DNA of 64,000 nt from Triticum aestivum (Eukaryota > Streptophyta > Magnoliopsida > Poales > Poaceae), in assembly GCF_018294505.1 (NCBI RefSeq), contig NC_057807.1, forward strand, positions 134,383,295-134,447,294, in the 5' to 3' direction. The translations under genes and the position numbers were made by a program. This document shows, one piece after another, positions 57,120 to 64,000 of the stretch. The stretch's first letter is position 1. The number at the start of each line of letters is the position of its first letter. The notes beneath the pieces were generated by a model. The model had not been told where the DNA came from. It worked only from the letters and a program-made list of their open reading frames with translations, and did not search any database.

Positions 57120-57800
57120 GTCGTGCAGTGTGGTGCTCACTTATTAATTGTTTTGTTAATTAGTTGTCGTCTTCAGTTAACTGTTTGGTTCAATTCTGCA
57201 AAGGTGATGTTCAATTCTTCAGGCTACAATTTTGTATTGTCTTCCATGTGAGAAATAAATCGAATTTATCTTTACAAAATACATGAGAAACGAATACAAT
57301 TGCTATATTTCCAAGTTGTCAAGCATGCTTGGTTTGGTTATACATTGTGCAATGTGGTGCTCAGTTAACGTTTGGTTCATTTGTGTTGTGGTGTTTAGTT
57401 AACTGTTTGGTTCAATTCTGCAATGCGATGTTCAATAGTTGTGGGTGCATTCTGTTATTGTATACCATGTGAGGAATAAATTGAATTTGGATGTAGTAAA
57501 TACATGAGAAACAAATACAAGTGCTATATTTCCAAGTTGTTAAGCATGCTTGGTTTGGTTAACTGTCTGATCTTCTATTAGGAGTATGTTATATCAATTT
57601 GGTGCTCAGTTAATGTTTGGTTTATTTGTTGTGGTGTTTAGTTAACTGCTTGGTTCAATTCTGCAATGCGATGTCCAATTGTCGTGGGTAGAATTTTGTA
57701 TTATTGTGCATGTGAGGAATAAATTGAATTTGGCTGCACTTAATACAGGAGAAACATATACAAGTGTTATATTTCCTAGTTCTTAATCATGCTTGGTTTG
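57120..57800 (+). repeat. Three-copy tandem repeat, unit 223-243 bp
   Basis: The block GTTAACTG(T/C)TTGGTTCAATTC starts at about 57176, 57398 and 57641. Each copy is followed by CATGTGAGRAATAAAT, then ACAGGAGAAAC/ACATGAGAAAC and AGCATGCTTGGTTTGG. The array lies immediately before the first recognised B3-gene exon, probably in its first intron. Confidence 0.8.
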
Positions 57801-57934
57801 GATGAATGGGTTTCCCATGTGGCTTGAATTAATCTGACGAATCTGCAATGTGCTTATTTTCCATCAACATATTTTACTGATAGCACGCGAACCCTTACTT
57901 AACCTGATGACTAACTACCTTATATGTGTTGCAG

Positions 57935-58590
57935 GGAAACAATGGGAAGCACCGAGGTTTACAATCGAGGTTAGCATGTGCATGGTCCGTTGTATAATAG
58001 CACATTATTCTGCAATTGCAGGAACCATTCTAATATTTAGGTTTTTAACAATTTAGTCTTGCACATGTAGGTCCTGCTGTCAGAGGTTTTGACCCACTGT
58101 TCGACCCTTTTTGCATATGGGGAAATGAGTTGTCCATGAATATCAATCGAATTAAGAAACTCAGAAAGATTGTTAGGATAAAGAAATTAACAACAAGAAA
58201 CAACAAGATCTTTGTCTGCACAATGAAGAAGACATCAGTTTAGTACAAGATGGTACTAACTATTATACCTTGACTTTTTTTATTCCTTTGCCCCATTTCC
58301 AATATTGAGAAGATATATATGCACATGCTTGTTTTCAGACCTTTCCAAAGCAGCTCACTAATGATTACCTCTGAAACCACCTCTATGCTCAGGAGGCGAG
58401 GAAGGTTTTCATACAACACCCAAGGTTCAATATTGAAGTGTTCCTGAAGAGGACGAAGGGCGGACGGTCAATCATCCACACCCACTGGCCTAAAGTTGCA
58501 AAGACCTTTAACATGAATGAAGGCTCAATATTCGCCTTCCGCTTCAGCAGTTTTCCAGATGAGATGCATCTGTCTATATACCGTCTATGA
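57935..58590 (+). pseudogene. B3 DNA-binding domain gene, spliced, two stops
   Basis: Three exons with GT/AG borders and matching phases: 57935-57969, 58071-58252 and 58339-58590. Exon 2 has GFDPLFDPFCIWGNELSMN, a basic stretch and NNKIFVCTMKKTSV. Exon 3 begins TFPKQLTNDYL and continues with VFLKRTKGGRSIIHTHWPK, then KTFNMNEGSIFAFRF and LSIYRL before a normal stop. The order FPKQL, GG, W-K-VA, EGSIFAFRF is the plant B3 fold, which binds DNA in transcription factors of the ARF/REM type. Two in-frame stops, TAG at 58241-58243 and TGA at 58372-58374, fall within the domain; both are single-base changes from sense codons. Captured host gene fragment is the simplest reading. Confidence 0.75.
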
Positions 58591-58799
58591 TGCTAATTTC
58601 GAAAGGTTCTACATGTTGCATGTGAAACTTGGTGCCGGTGCAGTTGTGTAATGGGGTAGATGAGTGCTGAAGCTATATCATGTTGTACTCTAATGTATTT
58701 CAATTATGAAATTCTGCTTCCTTAATATGGAAATGAAATATATTATGTGCTTAATATGAATGTCAATTAGATTAATAAATGGATTATTAATAATAGGGT
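58591..58799. other. 3' untranslated-type sequence after the B3 gene
   Basis: AT-rich with GAAATGAAATATATTATG-like sequence and no coding frame, consistent with the gene's own 3' UTR carried along into the transposon. Confidence 0.4.
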
Positions 58800-59466
58800 A
58801 ATTAGCCTGCTAATTGGGTTTTGCTATTGCAAACGGTTATTGAAAATACCGTGGGCGATGAACTTAGGCAACGCACACAGTTTCTACGAATAAACCGTGT
58901 TGGATCAATGAACAATCACACATGACTTTCTCTTGAAAACTGTTTGCGTTCGGCCACCTTGCGCAAACGTTTACCACATAAAAACTATGTGTGATGGACA
59001 ATATTTGTCACACAGTTTCTTCTACGGACCTTGTGTGATGCATTCAATAACGAAACGATAAAATTGTTAATATCGTGTGCAATGGCAACACTATCACAAA
59101 TGATTTAACGGGAAAATTGTGTGTGATGTACCTGTGAACGGAAATGTTTTCCTTGGAGTGACTGTGTGGGATGTACATACCGGAAACATTTAGCGGGGAC
59201 TGACTGTGTGGGATGTACTTGCGACCGGAAACAATTTCGCCTGTATAATTGTATTTTTTAGCTCTACTGTACTTATTTCCATATTTGAGCGCTCACTGGT
59301 CACACACGACCTCATTTTTTCGAGCGTGTGTGCCAGGAGGGCATATCCCCGATGGTTCTTTCATGTGGGAAGGACCCCCTATCGCTGTCACTCACTAGGA
59401 GACGGTTCCAAATGCCATCGCGGAAAGGGGTTAAAACCGTTTGTATAGCACCAACGCATACTAGTG
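58800..59466. repeat. Right subterminal and terminal repeats of the CACTA-like element
   Basis: GTGTGTGATG-like motifs recur at about 58850, 58988, 59031, 59120, 59164 and 59206, with ACCGTTT-type spacers, and the element ends GCATACTAGTG. A near-perfect local duplication of GACTGTGTGGGATGTAC lies at 59159 and 59201. Confidence 0.7.
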
Positions 59467-59480
59467 GTCCAACCTTATAG

Positions 59481-59578
59481 ACGATGAAGACGAGTTCAAA
59501 GCTTTAACTGGCATCGACTGGACATCATCTGACTTCCCGACGATGAAGAAGAAGAAGAACTGGCGCAGGATAACCTAG
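59481..59578 (+). pseudogene. Last exon of the second Gypsy's antisense gene
   Basis: After a TATAG acceptor, the frame that matches the exon ending at 48018 reads a short acidic and tryptophan-containing tail (DEFKALTGIDWTSSDFP) with a Lys run, and stops at TAG 59576-59578. Phase agreement across 11.5 kb supports the claim that the CACTA-like element sits in the intron. Confidence 0.65.
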
Positions 59579-60195
59579 AGTCTTCAACTCGCCAAGACCA
59601 GAACAACTAACTCAAGGGGCGGCTCTCGGATTGCAGCACGACATTTCTTCTTCAAAAAAACTCTTAATCATTTGGTCTTTGGAAAGCCTTGTAATAGGCT
59701 AGTTAAAACAATGATCTGCCATGCCATCGTGCATGTTGAGCTATAAAACTGTTGTTGAAATATCTTATGTGCCACTGATGAGCTTGTAGGGAATATCATA
59801 TTGTTTTACAATGTTCCTATACACATGGTAAACAACATACACCCTGGCGGTTTACTCCAGGGCGGGTCATAATTTCCAATAGAATATATTCTGGCGACTT
59901 AAAGTCTATAACCAGGATGGGTTAGAAAAACCAAAAATATTTATTCAAATATGAAAAGTCATACCCGTAGACTGATATCACAATGATGCTATAATGATTG
60001 TAATCCATCATGGGCATTAACCAATAAATATGAAAATCATGACTCAAATTCTATCAAGGAAAATTACCCTAGGAACTTAAAAATCTATAAGCCAGAAACT
60101 GAGCAGGACCAGAAGAGACTAGCTCTACTTTGTTTTTTGAAAACTGCAGTTTTTTGCTTCAACGAAGCTTGGCATGAAAGTCGTTCATCCCATAA

Positions 60196-60445
60196 GACGG
60201 CTCCCATGTGACATAAATCCGTCATTTTAACCTTAACTAGTTCAGGGTCTTATTGAAAAGATTGACTATTAAGAGTACGAATGGGCCACATAGCGGATAG
60301 AGTACGATGGTAGGTGACTTTATCCTAGCTCTCTGTAAGTCGGCTCTCACGTGACAATGGCCGCGTTTTAATCTTGACAAGTTCAGGGTCTTATTGAAAA
60401 GAGTAACTGTCAAGAGTTCGGCGGGTCACCCGACGGAGTAGCAAG
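60196..60445. repeat. Tandem duplication, 142-bp period
   Basis: GACGGCTCCCATGTGAC at 60196 and GTCGGCTCTCACGTGAC at 60338 begin two copies that both continue with a TTTTAA block and TTCAGGGTCTTATTGAAAAG. Confidence 0.8.
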
Positions 60446-60474
60446 TTGCAAATAGGCTGGTTTAACTCAGATTT

Positions 60475-60684
60475 GGCATGGAAGCCGGCCAAGTGGGTAT
60501 GGAAGCTAAACTCGGTGAGTAAGAAGCCCCCAAATGACCTCTGGCATGGAAGCCGTATCAATAGGGTATGAATAGCTATGCTCATTGAGCAGGAAGCCCC
60601 AAGTGACCAATAAGATGACTTATAAGCCGGATCAAGAGGGTATGAATAGCTATGCTCATTGAACAGGAAGCCCCCAAGTGACCT
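60475..60684. repeat. Three-copy tandem repeat, about 70 bp
   Basis: Copies around 60475, 60543 and 60619 share AAGCCGG or AAGCCGT, GGGTATG(A/G)A, GCTATGCTCATTGA and AGGAAGCCCC. The second and third are most alike. Confidence 0.75.
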
Positions 60685-60819
60685 TATGAACAGACAATAA
60701 AGACTCAAATACCTTGAAATGAAACGACAAAGGCCCTAAATTATCAGGGATGCCAGCTTTATTATATTGATCATAATGTATACATTGATGAAGGTATGTA
60801 CAACACAAGAGCCGGCGGC

Positions 60820-63800
60820 TCAAGTGTAATAAGGTCGAAGATGAGCAATGTTCCAAGGCCGGCGGGTCTCTTCCTCTGATGTGCATAAATCCTTGTGTTC
60901 TCGAATATCCAGGAGGTAGTATGACCCATTGTTCAGATTCTTGCTGACCACAAAAGGTCCTTCCCAAGGTGGGGATAACTTGTGCATATCTGTTTGATCT
61001 TGGATGAGCTGGAGCACCAAGTCGCCACCCGGGGCAAGTCATGACGGATATCACTCGGAAGAACCGCCTCTGCCCCGTAGACCATGAAGAAGGGCGTGTA
61101 TCATGTTGATCTGTTGGGGGTGGTATTTATACTCCAAAGCACTTAGGGTAATTCCTCAACCCAACAACCCAGCGTCCTCTGCAAAGGGACCATAAGCCGG
61201 GGCTTTATGCCTCTCATGATTTCTTGATTGGCCCTTTCAGCTTGACCATTGGATTAGGGGTGAGCCATGATGACACATCAAGACGAATATGCTCTCGTTG
61301 ACACAATTCTTTCATAGCACCTTTAGAAAGATTAGTGCCATTATCAGTTATGATACTGTGAGGGTACCCAAAGTGGAAGATCACCTTCTTAATGAATTGA
61401 ACCGCCGTCTCCACATCACACTTGCTGACCGGCTCTGCCTCAACCCATTTAGTAAACTTGTCAACCGCCACCATGAGGTGGGTCTTTTTCTCCTTGGATC
61501 TCTTGAAAGGTCCAACCATATCCAGCCCCCAGACTGCAAATGGCCAAGTAATTGGAATCATCCTCAATTCTTGAGCAGGCACATGAGATTGTCTAGAAAA
61601 CTTCTGACATCCGTCGCACTTGCTAAACAGATCTTCTGCATCAGCATGAGCCGTCAACCAATAAAACCCATGACGAAAAGCTTTGGCCACAAGAGATTTA
61701 GAGCCGGCGTGATGGCCACAATCTCCTTCATGAATCTCCCTTACAATCTCAGGCCCTCTTCAGGAGAAACACAATGCTGGAACATACTTGTGACACTGCA
61801 TCGGTGCAGATCGCCATTGACAATAGTCATCGATTTAGACCGCCGGGTTATTTTCCTAGCCAAAGTTTCATCCTCAGGTGACTCTCCCCGGGTCATATAA
61901 GCCAAATAAGGAACTCTCCAATCAGGAATAGCATGAAGAGCCGCCACCAGTTGTGCTTCTGGGTTAGGGATTGCAAGATCCTCCTCCGTTGGTAGCTTGA
62001 CTGAAGGGTTATGTAATATATCAAGAAAAATATTTGATGGTACCGGCTTATGCTGAGACCCAAGCTGGCTTAAAGCATTAGCTGGCTCATTCTTTCTGTG
62101 ATCAATATGTTCCACCTAATAACCTTTGAAGTGCCCAGCAATGCTATCAACCACCCGATGATAAGCTGCCATGAGCGGATCCTTAGAATCCCAAGTTCCT
62201 GAAACTTGCTGAGCCACCAAATCTGAGTCGCCAAAGCACCTGACCCGGCTTAGGTTCATTTCTTTGGCCATCCGAAGACCATGGAGCAGGGCCTCATACT
62301 CAGCTGCATTATTAGTACAAGGAAACATCAGCCTTAAAACATAGCAGAACTTGTCACCTCGCGGGGAAGTCAAAATAACTCCAGCCCCCGAGCCTTCCAA
62401 TTTTCTAGACACATCAAAATGAATATTCCAGTATGTATTATCAGGCTTCTCTTCAGGCATATGCAACTCTGTCTATTCATTGATGAAATCCACAAGAGCC
62501 TGAGATTTGATAGCTGTCTGAGGCATATATTTCGAACCATGGTGTCCAAGCTCAATAGCCCATTTGGCCACTCGACCTGTGGCTTCTCTGTTTAAATAAT
62601 ATCCCCTAGAGAAGTAGAGCTGACCACAGTAATGGGATGACCAAGGAAATAATGCTTCAACTTGCGACTAGCCATGAACACCCCATAGACCAGCTTCTGC
62701 CAATGCGGGTACCTCTGCTTAGACTCAATTAAAACTTCACTGACATAATAAGCCGGCCTCTGAACCGGATATTCTTTACCCGTTTCCTTCCTTTCTACTA
62801 CAACCGCCACACTGATAGCTCTACTATTAGCAGCCACATATAAGAGCAAGGGCTCCATCTGAATGGGAGCTGCAAGAACCGGCGGCTCAACCAACTGTTT
62901 TTAAGCGCCTCAAATGCCTCATTAGCAACATCGCTCCAGACAAGTGACCTGCTTTCTTCATCATCTGGTACAGAGGAATAGCCTTCTCTCCCAGGCGGCT
63001 TATAAACTGGCTTAAAGCTGCGATACGACCTGACAAACATTGGATGTCATTAATGCACACCGACTTAGCCAATGACGTGATATCCTTGATTTTCTCTGGG
63101 TTAGCTTCAACACCTCTCTCAAAGACCAGAAAACCCAAGAGCTTTCCCGCATGCACACCAAAAACACATTTGGACAGGTTAAGCATCATCTTGTAGACCC
63201 AGAGGTTATCAAATGTCTCCTTCAAATCATCTAGCAGGGTCTCCTTCTTTCTGGACTTCACAACAATATCATCCACATAAGCATGAACATTGCGTCCTAT
63301 CTGATTATGAAGACAATTCTGAACACAAAGCTGATAAGTCGCCTGGGCACTTTTGAGCCCAAAAGGCATAGACACATAGCAGAAAGCTCCAAATGGTGTG
63401 ATGAAAGATGTTTTCTCTTGGTCCTTCACTGCCATCTTGATCTGATAATAACCAGAATAAGCATCTAAAAATCTCAAATGCTCACAACCCGCCGTAGCAT
63501 CAATGATTTGATCAATATGGGGGAGAGCAAAAGGATCAGCTGGACAGGCCTTATTAAGGTCTGTTTAATCCACACACATACGCCAAGAACTATTTTTCTT
63601 AAGTACTAGCACCGGGTTAGCCAACCACTCTGGGTGGAAAACTTCAATGATGAACCCGGCTGCTAAGAGCTGAGGCACCTCTTCTCCAATGGCCTTGCGC
63701 CTCTCCTCATTAAAATGATGAAGGAATTTCTTGACTGGCTTAAACTTAGGATCAATATTGAGAATGTGCTCAGCGAGTTCCCTCAGTACACCCGGCATGT

Positions 63801-64000
63801 CTGAAGGCTTCCATGCAAAGATGTCTTGGTTCTCACGGATGAACTCGATGAGCACGCTTTCCTATTTCGGATCCGTATTGGCACCAATAGTGAACTGCCG
63901 AGATGAGCCACCAGGGACAAAGTCAACATGCTTGGTACCATCCGCCGATTTAAACTTCAACAAAGGGTCATGCTCTATAGCTGGCTTCTTCAACGGAGTC
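60820..64000 (-). pseudogene. Second Gypsy pol: RT, RNase H, integrase, multiply broken
   Basis: Moving down the minus strand: the RT N-terminus at 63565-63855 (FAWKPSDMPGV, PEWLANPVLVLKK) is ended by a stop. RT continues at 62887-63477 with FLDAYSGYYQIKM and YVDDIVVKSRK, so the catalytic Asp pair is kept. The RT connection at 62592-62894, RNase H at 62116-62466 (AEYEALLHGLRMA, GDSDLVAQQV) and the zinc region with KCDGCQKF follow. The integrase core at 61214-61690 has WGLDMVGPF and TDNGTNL. A one-base shift near 61265 removes the segment with the catalytic Glu from frame. The C-terminal domain is at 60820-61020 (PPWEGPFVVSKNL). Protease and gag are beyond the window edge. Confidence 0.9.

Larger units (their letters stand above)
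48051..59466. mobile_element. Large non-autonomous CACTA-like transposon with captured gene pieces
   Basis: The left end is CACTACTGCAGGATGGT at 48051 and the right end is ATACTAGTG finishing at 59466; its complement begins CACTAGTATGCGTTGGT. The candidate 3-bp duplications are GTT (48048-48050) and GTC (59467-59469), one mismatch. Both ends carry clustered GTGTGYGATG motifs. The insertion lies within an intron of the second Gypsy's antisense gene: the exon before ends at 48018 in phase 1 and the exon after begins at 59481 in the matching phase. I find no transposase. The cargo is an exonuclease pseudogene, a B3-domain pseudogene, two further coding-like stretches and a 503-bp tandem array. 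Confidence 0.75.
59579..60819. other. Spacer between antisense gene and pol of the second Gypsy
   Basis: No coding sequence. It corresponds in position to 17622-18495 of the first Gypsy and contains two sets of local tandem duplications (next two entries). Confidence 0.5.
35243..64000 (-). mobile_element. Second Gypsy retrotransposon, right end beyond the window
   Basis: The 3' LTR is at 35243-35783 and pol (RT to integrase) at 60820-64000 on the minus strand, with an antisense spliced gene between them, the same plan as the element at 14055-24066. It is inflated by a solo LTR, a gag-only retrotransposon and a CACTA-like element. Without these three (about 1.5, 6.3 and 11.4 kb) the visible part is roughly 9.6 kb. 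The 5' LTR and gag are outside the window. It interrupts the second Copia element; the left flank GCAGG is the candidate target duplication. Confidence 0.9.

Noticed and set aside
48048..59469. Perfect 3-bp target duplication for the CACTA-like element
   Set aside because: The flanks are GTT and GTC, so only two of three bases match; the borders rest on the CACTA/TAGTG ends, the motifs and the intron phase instead.

Overview
The window is repeat-dense plant DNA, almost certainly from a Triticeae grass (wheat, Aegilops or a close relative). The evidence is the set of transposable elements: an Angela/WIS/BARE-1-type Copia element with 1749-bp LTRs, a Gypsy element whose LTR I recognise from memory as Fatima-like, CACTA transposons with TAGTG/CACTA ends, and other LTR families of kinds known from wheat. 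I see no ordinary single-copy host gene, no tRNA or rRNA gene and no CRISPR array. Family names are recollections, not database results.

Layout. (1) 1-6288: the 3' part of a CACTA transposon, with a broken multi-exon gene resembling the plant Ptta/En/Spm family, a Stowaway-like MITE in one intron, a GGCC-rich subterminal repeat zone and the TAGTG end. (2) 6289-24509: a degenerate minus-strand Copia element. Its right (5') LTR is split by a young Gypsy element (14055-24066; 482-bp LTRs with six differences; target duplication tcggt). (3) 24510-35242: pieces of a second minus-strand Copia element, split by the Angela-type element (25940-34534; target duplication tgaac). (4) 35243-64000: a second Gypsy element whose right end lies outside the window. 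It is interrupted by a solo LTR (35891-37375), a gag-only LTR retrotransposon (39123-45433) and a large CACTA-like transposon (48051-59466).

Working parts. Both Gypsy elements carry, besides gag-pol on the minus strand, a separate multi-exon gene on the opposite strand between pol and the 3' LTR. In the younger element it can be laid out as seven exons in consistent phase, with one stop near its end. In the older element the same gene is split by the gag-only retrotransposon and by the large CACTA element, which sits in its last intron; removing the retrotransposon plus one target duplication rejoins exon 1 in phase.

The most unusual unit is the CACTA-like element at 48051-59466. I find no transposase in it. 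It holds a DEDDy-type 3'-5' exonuclease pseudogene, a spliced B3-domain pseudogene, two low-complexity coding-like regions (one behind a TATA box) and a six-copy tandem array of about 503 bp. It looks like a non-autonomous transposon that has picked up host gene pieces. Every retroelement polyprotein here has at least one stop or frameshift, so none appears able to act alone as sequenced.
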